A DNA stretch of 64,000 nucleotides, taken from Helicoverpa zea (lineage: Eukaryota; Arthropoda; Insecta; Lepidoptera; Noctuidae). Shown here one piece after another: positions 21,021-33,932 of the stretch. The notes beneath the pieces were generated by a model, which did no database searches, was not told where the DNA came from, and was given only the letters and a program-made list of their open reading frames with translations. The stretch is from contig NC_061462.1 in NCBI RefSeq assembly GCF_022581195.2, forward strand, positions 6,448,001-6,512,000, read 5' to 3'. A program made the position numbers and the translations under genes. Numbering within the stretch: position 1 is the stretch's first letter; every line of letters starts with the position of its first letter.

Positions 21021-21025
21021 GTAAA
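21021..21025. repeat. TSD GTAAA of the Gypsy element (right)
   Basis: Direct copy of 16,301-16,305, right after TAACA of the right LTR. Confidence 0.85.
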
Positions 21026-22402
21026 TAATTCTAGGGAGACGGAATTAAGTGTCAATGTCCTGAAATAAAACTTCAAAAACTACGTGGTTATTATCGGCAG
21101 TTCATAAGTCGTTGGGGACTATATTCTGTTTCTCTGGAGAGCGGTAAAGTACTACGACAGACACTAACCTCGGTGACCCCATCATAATAGGTAAGACAAA
21201 ATGGTACGTTTGAACAGCTCCTTGAAGAGGGGTCTTTTTAACCCTTAACCATTTCTCCGTACATTACCTTTGTGTCACTTGATATTTTTAAGATGTTTCC
21301 TTTACAGAATACATTTAACCCTCCTTCGAGTAATGTGGTTTCTGCGCCTTAAGCTGGTTAAGTTAACGCGGTTCTAAGAAGCTTTTGCCTCATTTAAACT
21401 TTCTGAGCTACAAAGGTTACTTAAAATTGCTTACAGCTTTAAATCAACTCAGTTGTTGAGGTGTGAAATTAGTTAATTGTTATTATTAAGAAATCCTACG
21501 TAGTTTGAACGTTGAACTTAGTAGTAGATATGAAAAAACTTTGTAGACTAAAAAGTATTTACGTCAATAAAAATATCGAATTGAGAGACTGGATGATCAG
21601 ATCTTTATCCTATTTTGTGATACAAATATTTTCTTTGATATAAAATAAGTACCTACTTCACAAATCCTATGAGATACGCACATTAGTACATTTGTGCCTC
21701 GTATACCAGAAAATTGAGCCGTAATGGATTACTATCATCAATAAAAATGTTTTGCATACGAACTCGGAATTGTGGCTGTAATTTGTCATTATTTATCATC
21801 TTACGACACGTTAATTATGTAACAATTGTTACGATAATCTTTCTTTTATATATTATCTACCTACTTACTTATTTTTGTATTATCTTTTATAATTTCAGTT
21901 AAAGTTATACCTACTCAATTTGAGTAGTAGAGAAAGATTATTTATTTCTCCTACTCACTACATAATGATGACTATGACTTTTTAATTTCAAAACTCTGTT
22001 TAAAAATACAATGCGGCCAGGTACTTAGCCAATAAAATTATTACTTGAAGTAGTAGTTTATTTCCAAGATAAGTGGGTACTCAAATGGAGTAGTTAGGTA
22101 TACTTACAAACAAATTATTCTTGTTGTTGCGAGTATATTTCTTTCACGAGTTTTGAGACAGATAAATAATTTGGCCTTAGTGGCGTGCAGTAATGACGAT
22201 AATAAATCTAAAGGCGTAATGAAATTAGATAAGTACATTTGCAATAAGTTAGGCGTGTAGGTATAATGTATAAAAATTACTTTCTCATTTTTGAAATGTG
22301 TAAGTATGTGTTTTTAATTGTATTGATTCGGTAGGGCGTAAATTGGTTGAATTTGACTAGGCGTAATAAAGTTTAATCGAGGTACTTACAATAAATTGAT
22401 AA
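21026..22402. other. Non-coding, AT-rich
   Basis: No gene or recognised repeat. Confidence 0.4.
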
Positions 22403-22542
22403 ACCGTCAGTTGCACAAAGACCCATTAAAGTTAAAGCTTCTTTAAATCTATTGCTGACTCTTTCTTCGTCAACAAGATAAAAAGTGTAGCAATAGATTT
22501 AATGAAGCTTTAATTTTAATGTGCTTTTCTGCAGCTGATGGT
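22403..22542. mobile_element. MITE-like imperfect palindrome
   Basis: The left arm has ATTAAAGTTAAAGCTTC and AAATCTATTGCT. The right arm has the inverse AGCAATAGATTTAATGAAGC and TTTAATTTTAATG. Outer ends CGTCAGTTGCAC and GCAGCTGATGG are also inverse-related. No coding capacity. Target-site duplication not resolved. Confidence 0.6.
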
Positions 22543-22739
22543 AAGACTGTTGTAGACAAATGAAAGTCAAAAACAATACTTAGTCATCATTATTTAGGTG
22601 ACAAAGTCAACATTTTGTTTGCTGCAACTTTTGAAAGGTCATTTTATTTAGTTTTTAATTTGCAATTACATAAATAGCAACTGTTTTTTCACTTTACTCA
22701 GTGTTTATTCGTTAAATTTATGTTTAAGTATATTTAAAA

Positions 22740-22905
22740 ACTAGCTTCCGTCCGCGGTTTCACCCGCATCCCGATAATTAAGACTGTAGCCTGATGGTGA
22801 CAAAACTATCATATGTCCTTTTCCCGGGTCTATTGCTATCTCCCCTCTAATTTTCAGATTAAACTGTTCAGCCATTCTCGAGTTCTAAAAGGTGTAACTA
22901 ACACG
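22740..22905 (+). repeat. CCCGCG-type interspersed repeat, head part
   Basis: Starts CTAGCTTCCGTCCGCGGTTT followed by CACCCGCATCCC, then a diverged body. The 3' end with its TTATAATATTAGTAT tail is missing. It resembles the SINE-like repeats called Metulj in butterflies, but that name is from memory and unconfirmed. Confidence 0.55.
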
Positions 22906-24009
22906 ACTTTTTTATGCAGATCTTCTCATTTTTTTTTAAACAAGGTTTTAGAATGTAGAAGATAGCAAAATAATGAAACAGACGATTTAGGAAATATTCA
23001 AAGTAAATTGTTTGTAAACATCTTTTCTTGTTGTATTAATCCGTTGACCCCATTTCAGGTGGAAATATACTGGGTACTTCGTTGCTGGAATAATCTGTTA
23101 CCCAAGCTTTGAATTTAAATTGTTGAGATTATAGTGTCGGTATCTCTGGAGGACTATGATTTAGAGCAGATTGTTTTGCTTAGAATAAAGTGGACGAATT
23201 TCTTTGGAATTTTTAACTAGATTTTCTTTACCTTCCTGAAGCTACTAAGGGAGCTACTATCTGAACAGGTCTTGTCAACTAACTTTACCACCCTGAAGTC
23301 ACTCAGAATGTCAACAGATGCATGAGGAGCAGTAGTGTTCTAATCAAACATCCGTTTTAACTAGGTATCGAGAAGTAAGGAGTCGACTTCGGAGCGGTAA
23401 ATTATTTGACAGGAACTGTACTTGAATTCTTAATACTTTCGCAACTTTTAATTTATCTCAGTAGGGTCATTAGACCGAAGCTCGGTTGTATAATCGTGCA
23501 ACAAGAGCGAATGAAAATTTGCGATATTTTTAAACATTGCGATTATGAAGTTCAAAAGCACTAACGCAACAATTGTTGGCTTACTATTTCCCCGGAACAG
23601 GAAATAGGGAAGTTCCAAACATTCTATATGCTGCCCTCCAGAAACTATTTTAATAACAGTGTATAGTTTGAGGGTCAAAGAGACCCTGCAGTGTACGCAC
23701 TTCGAATGTTGTTATTGCACAAGTTTCATTGTCAAAGTTATAATATTAATAATATATATGAATAATAATAATTTCTTTATCTTGGCTGCAAATACGTTTG
23801 AGTGCTTATGATTTTCATGTAAGTTTCATATTGGAAAACTCTATGCAGTTTTATTATGTGCAGACATCAATATTAGAGAGTTATATATATATCATATTAA
23901 AATCTGATGTTATTAAACACACTTAAATGCGTAATAATTTACGTACAGTTTACGGTTAAACTTACAGTACAAACTAAAACTTTTGGAGTCATACGATACA
24001 CTTAGGCAG
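22906..24009. other. Non-coding, nothing recognised
   Basis: AT-rich with short chance frames. Confidence 0.4.
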
Positions 24010-24253
24010 TGGTGTGATTCTGTAAGACTTCATTCTTAACTTCGCATCTGAATCCGTCGTGAGTTTCGTGATTGGCATTCTCAAACTACACTAGCGCTAC
24101 TCTTGCGAGCGTGTTTGCGAATTGAACTAAATTAAACTCGAGATTTTGAAAAGTATGAGATGACTTTTAGAACGTTTTGAACCGAATGCGAAGTGAGAGT
24201 GAATAGCGAAGTGAAATGCGAGTTGTTGTCTGAATTTTATAGAATCGACGTGC
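24010..24253. mobile_element. Possible MITE
   Basis: The left end TGTGATTCTGTAAGACTTCA and the right end, read as inverse, CGATTCTATAAAATTCAG are related. Inside are several GCGAAGTGA and AACTCGCA-type blocks. The arms are weak, so this is tentative. Confidence 0.35.
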
Positions 24254-27200
24254 AGTAAGAGTTGCCTCTTTTTATTGTTCAATGAACAGCACAAAATTTA
24301 AAAAGCAAAATAAAGTAAAATCATTTGATTAAATACATTAACGAAAGGCCTTATCTTCACCTACACAAATTCCATGAATCCTTTGCACGTAGAATAGCTT
24401 TATAAACTATACTGAGTAATAAATTACATTCGTCTATGTTATCGGCTTGAAAAACTCTGAGATTTAGCTGTGAATCCAAATAGATATTACTGATATGGTT
24501 TTCTTTAAAACACGTAATTAAGTTTAGATAAATGTAATAAAACTCTTTTTAAATTTACGAATATGGATTCTTTTTACAAACAGTTTTTTATTAACGATTC
24601 AGCCACGATTCAAGCTCTGCCTAGTGTGGTTTCACTGTTATGTTTGTAACTTGTAATTTGAGGTACTAATAAAATTAAAATTAAAGAAATTATTGCCATC
24701 CTTGCTAGGTATGCTTTAAAACATAAATAAAAGAAGATACTCAGCCCCAATTCGTAAATAAACAGGAAACTGTTCCCTTTTAAAATCACTTTTTTATAAC
24801 CAACCAAGTACCTATATTAAATAAGCACTTGCAACAAAAACAAAACAATTTCAAATTGCGTAGTAAAATATGAAATGATTTCGATAACTGTGTTTACCTC
24901 AAACATCTTTATTCCGAAACATGCTTCGGAATAAAATCAACGGTAATTTCGTTTTGGCTCTCAAGACAAATCCTTATTGGATTATAAATAATTATATTGT
25001 TACAATAACGACTGAGATACAAGAAAGAGAGACTGCGTAGATAAAATTTATGCAACGCAAAACCAAAGGGAATTGAAGTTCGTACGTAATAAAATCGAGA
25101 TGAGAATTTATAAATAGCGTTGTCAAGAAACTTGGGCGATAAATCGGATATTAATTTCGTTTTATTAAAACTTTTGGATCTGCAAAATGAATGACGCGTT
25201 CATTTGTTCAGTTTTGGATGGGTCCTTAACTTATCTTTGGTTGTTCCGCAAAAAGGCTAGATTGGTGCTAGATTGGTGTCGAATGGAAACAGGATCTTAG
25301 AATACATAATTTTACATACTAAAATATTTTTACGTAATAAATACTGTAAAATAAATAATAGTTTTAACAATGCGGTTAGAATTGTTACCTTCCATAGTGA
25401 AACTCTTAGACTTTCATTCTTTTTTTGGATTTTCTTTTGTTGTTAAAGTAACTTAACGAGCTACTTGAAGTTGTCGATAGCAGGATTAATGCATGAATTT
25501 TACGCAATCTGCGTCATAATAAAAAGGGTAGCCTTAGAAGATTTATTCAGTGAACCATACTTACAGTAAAGCAACAATAGGCGGTTGTAATAAAGATAAA
25601 AAATATAATCCTTGAAAAACTGGGGCAAACAAGGACGAAAACCTGCCATAAATCCCAAAATATGGCATTTTCTTAATCCTTGATCAGATAGTAATTTTAT
25701 TGAGTCTTTGGATACTTCATTGTCATTCGTTTTTTTTCATAGAATATATCGTTGAAACGAACCGCGACTAAAATAAAATCTGGAAAGAAAGAGTTTAAAA
25801 TCGATTTTATTAATCTCCCTTGGTCAATAATGGAATAAAAAGTCAACATATCTACCTACTTAATACTGTGGACTCTTATCAAGCACACAGTTCAAAATCG
25901 ACTTATTCAATTTCAACTTTGAAAAAACTTTTAAGTAAGGAAAGATTACTTTTGGTACGGCGATAGTACCTACTATGGCTACTATGCAACTCAAAATCAA
26001 TTGAACGTGAATGACCCGTTCTCTGGAGTGTTGACTGCAAACAGGGGACTTAGATCTAAGTGACATCAATTTGTGTCATGTTAGAGCACAACTCCCGTAG
26101 TAGGATGCAGTTCTCGAAGTAAGTTCTGAAGTTCCAAGGTATGTGTGACTATTTGATTGGATCTTGCACTTGAGTACTTACTTAATGGATGCTACTACGT
26201 ATTGAGATAAAATCTAAAGGCATTTGTTTCTACCGGACTAATTTCAACATCTTTAGGTATACAATTTGTCATCCTTAGGACACAATTTGCTCTCATATTT
26301 TTTTTTAAATTTTAATAAAATTGCAGCACCCTAATGAGAAATGTGAAGCCAGAAATTTACAGAAAAAAAGTTAAGGAAACCCGGTTAAAGCGTCAAATGA
26401 CTGAAACTTAATTTAAGGAAAGAAAGATGACAAGTCCCGCCCACCACAAATGAGCGAGACGATATCAGGCTAGATTACAAGGCGGAAAATACGGTAAAAA
26501 ATCCTGAATTTTGATATCAAATACGGTAGTATATTTAAATGTAGGTCAAGATTTTGCTATCTGAAAAAACGTAAATATGCAAGAAACGTTAACGTGTTTT
26601 ATACCTACCTTCTTGGTTTATAAACTTTAATCTTAACCTACCACGGAGTAATAAAAACACAAATAAACCGAAAATATATGAATACACTCATATTTTTATT
26701 CAGTTGATTGAAAGTTACTCAGAAAGCCGAAATTATTAATGCAACACAAGGATTCAGTAAATTGAAAAGATCAATATCCTCTCGCTTCGCAGTTGACAGG
26801 TATAAATAAGGCAATTAATCAAAGCATTATTATCAAATCAACTGTGCATGCATAAAGTATTAAAAATACAAGTTATTTTAAGTGTGTAATATATTAAAGA
26901 AACATGAACGAACGAAAAATGTTTTTTCGTTTCATAAATCAAAATACCGCAGCTGTGGCGCAGTCTAATCGTTCAACAAAATTTAAAATCTTTCAACTAA
27001 ATGACAACAATAAGTTTCGAAGGACAGTTAGTTCAATAACCTCTAGAACAGTATATGATAATGGTGGGGTCTGTCATTACTGAGTTCCTAATGAGTTCGC
27101 ATCGATCGGGCTTAGATAATGCGTCCCTACTAGATTGCCATAATTTCAATAGGTGTTATTTTAAAAAAAAGATATTTCATATAATTAATTATTCCAATAA

Positions 27201-28005
27201 ACTTCAAACATGTTAGTAATTAATTAAAAACTCACAGATAGTTTAGCAGACGAAGAGTAATGATGTGTCCAGTCCTATAACTTAACAATAAGTTTGCTAG
27301 CAACTATGTTCTAAAGTAGCAGTAATTAATTAATAAACATAGTTTAAATTACCTTCCAAGGCGAGGTAAAAGTTTCTAATGGCCTAGAACAATATCTTTT
27401 CATTGAACAGATTCTATAATGGTACTAAGTTCAGTTTCTTTATGCATACAATATTCTCGACTAATTTGTTCATGAACTTTATCATAATTAAAACTTAGCA
27501 TGAAATAAATAGTGATCAACATCCATCCAGAATTTCATAATCTTTTTGAAACGACTCATATCATATACCATAAAATGTACCCAAAACTGTTAATACGATA
27601 AGATTATAAAGAGGTTCTGTGATTTAATGCCTGGCAATTTATGTGTAAAATGCAGGCATAACTAATAAATTATTTCCTGCAATAAATGAAAAGGATAAAT
27701 ATGGTTTTCCAATAAGTAAATAAATAAATAAATAAAACCGAAAATTCTTAAGTTTTACTATAAAGTGTTTGTTGTCTAAACTTTACTCATTAATCACCAA
27801 ACCATGTTACCATTAATATTTAAATAAATACTGTGGAAAGTATTTAAAAACGGCTTTGTTTACTTTAAAAAATGTGACAGCTTTTATTATAAGATCAACA
27901 TTATTCTTTCAAAGAGTGTCAAACCCTCGGCTCACATTTACAATATATTTTTACATGCCGGTATTCTATACAAACCTGCTGATAGGTTCAAGTAAGTACC
28001 CTGCC
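24254..28005. other. Long non-coding stretch
   Basis: About 3.7 kb, AT-rich, with a short (AAAT)n run near 27,715-27,738. No exons or known elements recognised. Confidence 0.4.
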
Positions 28006-28075
28006 TACATCGTCGTCGTCACAGCCGACAAAACGTCCACTGTTGGACAAAGGCCTTCCCAAGCTGAGGGGATTC
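28006..28075 (-). repeat. RTE LINE 3'-end relic
   Basis: The minus strand carries the diverged 3' end of the RTE family: a TGTCCAACAGTGGACGTTTT block equivalent to the VQQWTS end, then a GACGACGACGAT tail. It has no coding capacity. Confidence 0.6.
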
Positions 28076-30740
28076 GCCCATACACACCGCACTGGACATG
28101 CGTACTATATGACACCTGTACTGTCTTGGTACCTCTACCTACGCTTTTAGGAAGTTCAAGCGTGACGTCACAGTAGGTAAGTTACATTAATCCATTTGTT
28201 ATAGGACGTGGGACCTCTTCACTTCACTTAAGGCGGGAGTGGGCTGTAATCCACCACGCGAGGGCAATGCGAATCGGTGGAAAATGTCATACTTAACTAT
28301 GTATATGGTGATAAGACATGCCAGTTTTCTATATAATTTTTATGGTGACTGTAAAGAAATACATTGCAATTAATGCACTTGGTAGCTTATAGTTTTGGCT
28401 TCGAAAAATACTTACGTACATAATTGTTGGCACCACGCAATTTTTTTTTTTAAATTCTAAAAGCTTCTTAAAATAATTTGCAGATTTATAGTGAAAAGTC
28501 ATGCTAAATAAAATAGATTTGACTTAAGAAATATGGTAATGACGCTTAAATCTAAAAAAACAGCTCACACATCGTATTTTGTTCAAATAAAAAACCGTCT
28601 GGTTTTTGTTCTCATCGTACGATTTAAATATACTTAAAAGACATGAGTTAGCAGAAATCGAGAATTAATGTAAATATTTGCAACTCAATATGTTAAAGAG
28701 CTACAATTTATCTATTAAAATTCAGATAGGTCCAATGTCAATAATCTCCCTGCATAGAATTAAAGAACGTGACTTTAAAGGATTTTCACCCTTTTATTTA
28801 AACAAGCCCGAAGATATTATAGCAATTAAATACATCTCAATTAATTAACAGGAATTATTCACTAAGTGAAAGTGTTAGTTATGGATAATCGGAATAGTCC
28901 TATGTCAATAGTTACAGATGGATACCAAATAGCTTCGAAAAAAATAAAATCGTTTATCAGTAACGGTATGTTTTATAAACATCAAATCTTCTTCTCCTCA
29001 TATACTTAGTTCACAACACGTAATTTGTCGTTCTAACACTTAAGTAGGTAGTTAAGTAGTTTGTTTTCTCAATCAAATTAAATAGTTAAAACAGTCTAGT
29101 TAGGAACTTGTCCAATTGTTTGACATCACTTAACAAGTACAGAAGAAATTCCGGACTTTATTATTAATGTAGGTCCTCATCTGTCCTCATGCATCCATAT
29201 TGGAAACTGAGAAACTTTAATTATTGAATAACCATTCCATTAGTTAAGAAGATGACAAAATGCGAGTAGGTATGTAAATCAGTAATACAAAAAAGTACTT
29301 ACCAACAAAAGCAAAGAGATTACTCGCTGTGATATAGTCCAAATACGACACGTGTGACTGAATAGAAACTCTATTCCATTCAGTGTATTTGTTTACCTCG
29401 TAGTTCAAACAACAGTTTACGTGAATACAATATGAAGTACCTACAATGGGTACACAACTATTATGACTTCGACAGAAACCATTAATCATTTTAAACAATT
29501 TTCTATACCATAAATACGTGTATCATTTGTTCGCTTCCACGCGTCACATCACTTTTTAATGTTTCGTAGTAAAACGTCTTTAAAACTTTATGTACACAAA
29601 TGTTAAATAAGCACAATTGTTCTTTCTGTGATATAACTTCAGTTTTACTTTGCTTATAATAACGGGTTATTATTTGTTGTAACATGCAATTAGACAAACT
29701 TATGAAAGACAAGTCGGCTTCAGTAGGGTTCGATACATTTAAATAGTTAATTTGAAGATAATCGGCGATACAGTTGCTAAGCGACGATATCCATAAATGT
29801 CACAAACATTATTTAACCCGTTACGATTTTTTATATTGTACCCACTTTTCTCTCTTTATAAAATAAAATAGACTGCAACGTGAAAGCCTACAAGAAATAA
29901 AATCCTATTTTTTCCATTCATTGTGGAATAGAATATTGGCCAGGAATTTCTAACTTATACAACATTAAATAAATACTGGGATTAATCTTCTTAATTGAAA
30001 TCATATGGAAAGTGGACTGATATGAAGAGTGTTTGTAAAGTAAAAGTTAAGGAAACAACAATTGGATTTTCAATTAAAAATCTTTAGTGAAGTTCGAATA
30101 AGGGTTTGGATCTATGCCAAATGTCAAGAGGCTTGTCCCATTAGGAACGCTCGCTGTTCGCGTAGAGGTGAAGTGCAAAGTCTTTTATTTTATTTTAATA
30201 TCTGTTGAATGCCTTGCAAAGTAAAAAGGTAGTAAATAGATACTTGGTTACTAAAGAACATTTGTTAAGTTCACCGATTAAAAATTAGCATGTGTACATT
30301 GTCTGTCAGTAATCGTAATATGGAATCTGAATAGCCAGATTTTAAACATTCAATCAGAAGAGAACGACTTGAAAAAAGGTTAGGTTAGGTTAGGTCAACC
30401 AAATGTTTGACTTTATTTTCAAGCAAAGCTTTTTCAACGACAAAATTGTTATTGAAAACAAACCCTTTGTGATTTTATCTAGGCTTTATGTAAATATCTA
30501 AACAGCTTTGTTTTTCAATGTCATTTTCAGCCCGTAAAAAATATTGTCGAAACTATTCTACCATTTTTTTAAACGGTTTTATTTAGCTCACCCAGTTTGT
30601 TTTATTCATTCTTGGGTCAAATTTAGTAATTCAAATTTCACCCTCTTCCTGTCAACCGATTAATCTGAAATTTTGTATACACCTTTAATTCCGATGACAA
30701 TACAATATAGTAATATCAATAACATTGTAAATCCAATATG
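28076..30740. other. Long non-coding stretch
   Basis: AT-rich. It contains three TTAGG units at 30,380-30,394 and some open frames on the minus strand at about 29.24-29.79 kb (see findings) that I cannot assign. Confidence 0.35.
30380..30394 (+). repeat. (TTAGG)3, insect telomere-type motif
   Basis: Three exact TTAGG units. Too short to argue for a former telomere. Confidence 0.4.
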
Positions 30741-31500
30741 GCCGCCGGCACAAAATGGCGGATAACGTAGATTTTATCAATCCCATCAATATGGGTATCA
30801 AATGAAAGGGCTCAACAAGCAGAATACAATATACTATAAAAAATTGAAATCCAAGATGGCGGCCGCTACAAAATGGCGGATAACGTACGTTTTATCAATC
30901 CCATCAATATGGGTATCAAATGAAAGTTCTCAACCAGTAGAATACAATGTACTATATAAAATTAAAATCCAAGATGGCGGCCTCTACAAAATGGCGGATA
31001 ACTTAGGTTTTATCAATCCCATCAACATGGGTATCAAATGAAAGGTCTCAACAAGTAGAATACAATTTACTATGCAAAATTGAAATCTAAGATGGCGGAT
31101 AACGTAGGTTTTATCAATCCCATCAATATGGGTATCAAATAAAAGGGCTCAACAAGCAGAATACAATATACTATAAAAAATTGAAATCCAAGATGGCGGC
31201 CGCTACAAAATGGCGGATAACGTAGGTTTTATCAATCCCATCAATATGGGTATCAAATGAAAGTTCTCAACCAGTAGAATACAATGTACTATATAAAATT
31301 AAAATCCAAGATGGCGGCCTCTACAAAATGGCGGATAACTTAGGTTCATTTGATACCCATGTTGATGGGTCTCAACAAGTAGAATACAATTTACTATGCA
31401 AAATTGAAATCTAAGATGGCCGCCGCTACCAAATGGCTGATAACAATTTTTTATCAATCCCACCAATATGGGTATCAAATGAAAGGGCTTCACAAGTAGA
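30741..31500 (+). repeat. Tandem repeat of ~118-bp units in a three-unit higher-order array
   Basis: The block AATCCCATCAATATGGGTAT recurs with starts of CCC at 30,782, 30,900, 31,018, 31,119, 31,237 and 31,459, so the unit is 118 bp (one is shortened to 101). Units come in three types by their CTCAAC...ATACAAT segment (GGGCTCAACAAGCAG, GTTCTCAACCAGTAG, GGTCTCAACAAGTAG), and the order A-B-C is repeated with a 337-bp period. The unit after 31,320 has its CCCATCAACATGGG part inverted. Each unit contains AAGATGGCGG. No coding function is visible. Confidence 0.85.
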
Positions 31501-31547
31501 AAACTGTCAGTAACTCCAGCGGGGCCCAACAGGGCCAAGGCCTGCCT

Positions 31548-31707
31548 GGGCTGCGAGATTGTTTGAAAGAGTTACCGCGGCCCTGGTACATAAAAGGCCT
31601 ACGACGGAACAAAACGGTTCTTAGTCAAGAGTCTGGCAGTCCCTCACCGCTGCTGACCCACAGCAGGAGAGGTCATGTGATGATTTTTGGGGTCGTTAAA
31701 AAAAAAA
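31548..31707 (+). mobile_element. Interspersed repeat with A-tail (copy 1)
   Basis: Runs from GGGCTGCGAGATTGTTTG through CCTGGTACATAAAAGGCC and TCCCTCACCGCTGCTGACCC to GGGGTCGTT and a run of ten A. A related copy is at 58,617-58,777. The A-tail and lack of frame suggest a SINE-like element. No A or B box was assigned. Confidence 0.6.
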
Positions 31708-31851
31708 GTACCTGGAAGGGCTATGTATTGAGGAATTAGATTGTAATAAATTATCAGGTAAGAGACCGTGTAATAATGATGCACTAAATGAATTAGATAG
31801 AATGAGGAATATTCGGTAGGCATTTTCATTAAATACTAAAAACTAGAAAAT

Positions 31852-31993
31852 AAAAAATCGGTAAAAAAACTTTTAAGTTAAACGGTTTTATCTTATGTGC
31901 ACTGAAAACTAGAAAATAAAAAAATAGTTACTTACCTGTCAATCTACGTAGGTGGTCTTGGTCATATTAGACTAAAATAAAAACGTGGGGCCC
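31852..31993 (+). repeat. Long inverted repeat, left arm
   Basis: About 142 bp, from AAAAAATCGGTAAAAAAACT to AAAACGTGGGGCCC. It is the inverse of 32,178-32,319 with a single clear difference (GTCAATCTACG versus GTCAACCTACG). Confidence 0.85.
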
Positions 31994-32177
31994 CTCTGAA
32001 ATCCTACCTATGGCAAAGCATATCTTTATACTTTGGTAGATCATGAGCTCGGCGTTCGCTGGTGAAGCCGCTACGGCTGATTTATTGATTGTCAAAATCT
32101 CCAGTTACGATTATAGTAAGTCGATGCAATCCACACCTATTATACCTCTAGAAGAAAGTACTACAGCAACAGTTAAT
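31994..32177. other. Spacer of the long inverted repeat
   Basis: 184 bp between the arms, moderately GC-rich in its centre (GAGCTCGGCGTTCGCTGG). No frame or motif recognised. Confidence 0.5.
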
Positions 32178-32319
32178 GGGCCCCACGTTTTTATTTTAGT
32201 CTAATATGACCAAGACCACCTACGTAGGTTGACAGGTAAGTAACTATTTTTTTATTTTCTAGTTTTCAGTGCACATAAGATAAAACCGTTTAACTTAAAA
32301 GTTTTTTTACCGATTTTTT
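32178..32319 (-). repeat. Long inverted repeat, right arm
   Basis: Starts GGGCCCCACGTTTTTATTTT and ends TTTTTACCGATTTTTT. Together with the left arm it could form a hairpin of about 140 bp in DNA or RNA. Confidence 0.85.
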
Positions 32320-33736
32320 TTTCTTATCAATTCAAGACCGTTTTTTTTCCAAATCTCGCCGATATTTTACCTTTCAACGCGAATAGCGCCGACCATTTAT
32401 TAGCTTCCTAAAAAGCCTAGATAGTCTATTTATCTGACTTACAATGGTTAAAAAGTCCCTTTATTACATTTCAATATTATTGAATCTTTTATTACATCTT
32501 TTCTTACAGTATCACGCTTTTTGAAATAACTCTCCCGGGAATAACTTATCTCATTGTACCTATATTTTAATAAGTCTAAAATATTTCCAGACACAAATAG
32601 GCCTTCAGGGAAATTTTAGGTCAATATTTTGCTTTTATAGTGTATCATTATTAAAGTAGCTCAAGTACTAATAACATACAGCCAGATTTATTATCGTGGT
32701 CAAGAGATAGATGCCTGATCATATTTTACTCACCTGATTTCAAGTTCTGTGTCAAAGTACCTACTTACCGAGAACATGCCACTAAGTACTTACTTTTTTC
32801 TTACTCTTATAATAATTTGCTGATGTGAACAAACACTTTTAATAACACTCAAACATTATTCTGTTCAGTTTTATTGAGACGCTCATACCACTGTATTGAA
32901 TAGGCAAAACTTTTTACTAATAAATTATACAAATAAATATGTTTTATCATTTACAAATCCTTTTCTAGATTATATTTCATTGAAATAAGATACATTTCTA
33001 GCCTACTAATATTTAGACTTACTTACGAACTTGTCAATATTTGCCAACATCATAAGTTATACAATAAGAGGCTTTTGTTACGACAATTTGTTTAACCTAC
33101 ATTTCAAGATAAACCAACAACTTAAAAGGAACTCCTATTATCTTACGTATCATGTTCTCTTAGTAATAGACATACCCTTTTGTAAATAGAAATTGAGAAA
33201 CTACGTAAATGACGTGGCCTAGATAGTCAAAATTGCTTACAAAGCTTACACATGTAAATAAAATACATTACTGAAACCTTAATTGATTTAATCTTGTAGA
33301 TTTACCAGGAATTAATCTCGGAAGTTTTAGCGTCTTGATCAAGAAGCAACAGCTAGCTTTAATGTGGTTTACGGCTCCAAATTGTCCCCAGTAATTGCTC
33401 CAAACGGTGACCTAGCGAAAGCAGGAAAGTTCCTCTCGACCTTGCGTGCTTACGTACGAATTTTCCTCTTTTGTTTAACGTATTTGTACTTATGTAGTTT
33501 TGTAGTGGCAAAAAGCCGAGTTGGTCTTTTCCTAATTGTTCCCGTTAGATGAGATCAAGGTGATAACGGAGGCTTTGCGATTACTACTTAACGGAGATCC
33601 GATGGACTTTAGATAAACTTTTGAATTAATGAGTAAACTTCTCTTGCGTTCCTAAAACTAAAACTAAAGTAACGAATGATTAAAAAGGCGTGTTTGTTAA
33701 TTAATGTTTATGAACTCTTTCTGGTTTTGAATCAAC
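32320..33736. other. Non-coding, AT-rich
   Basis: No gene or recognised repeat. Confidence 0.4.
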
Positions 33737-33932
33737 AAGCTTCTTCCAGTGGTTTCACCCGCATCCCGTGGGAACCTCTGTACAAACCCAGATAAAAAAC
33801 CTACAGCCTTCCTCGATAAATGGGCTATCTAACACTGAAATAATTTTTCAAATCGGACCAGTAGATCCTGAGATTAGCGCGTTCAAGCAAACAAACAAAC
33901 AAACTCTTCAGCTTTATAATATTAGTATAGAT
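33737..33932 (+). mobile_element. CCCGCG-type SINE-like repeat, near full length
   Basis: Head CTTCCAGTGGTTTCACCCGC, body with TCGATAAATGGGCTATCTAA and CAAATCGGACCAGTAG, and tail (CAAA)n followed by TTATAATATTAGTATAGAT. This is a very common moth and butterfly repeat type (Metulj-like from memory). Confidence 0.65.

Noticed and set aside
28006..28176. Plus-strand 106-codon frame as a gene
   Set aside because: It overlaps an inverted RTE 3' end and has no family features.
30380..30394. Three TTAGG units as an interstitial telomere
   Set aside because: Only three units; such short runs occur by chance or in repeats.
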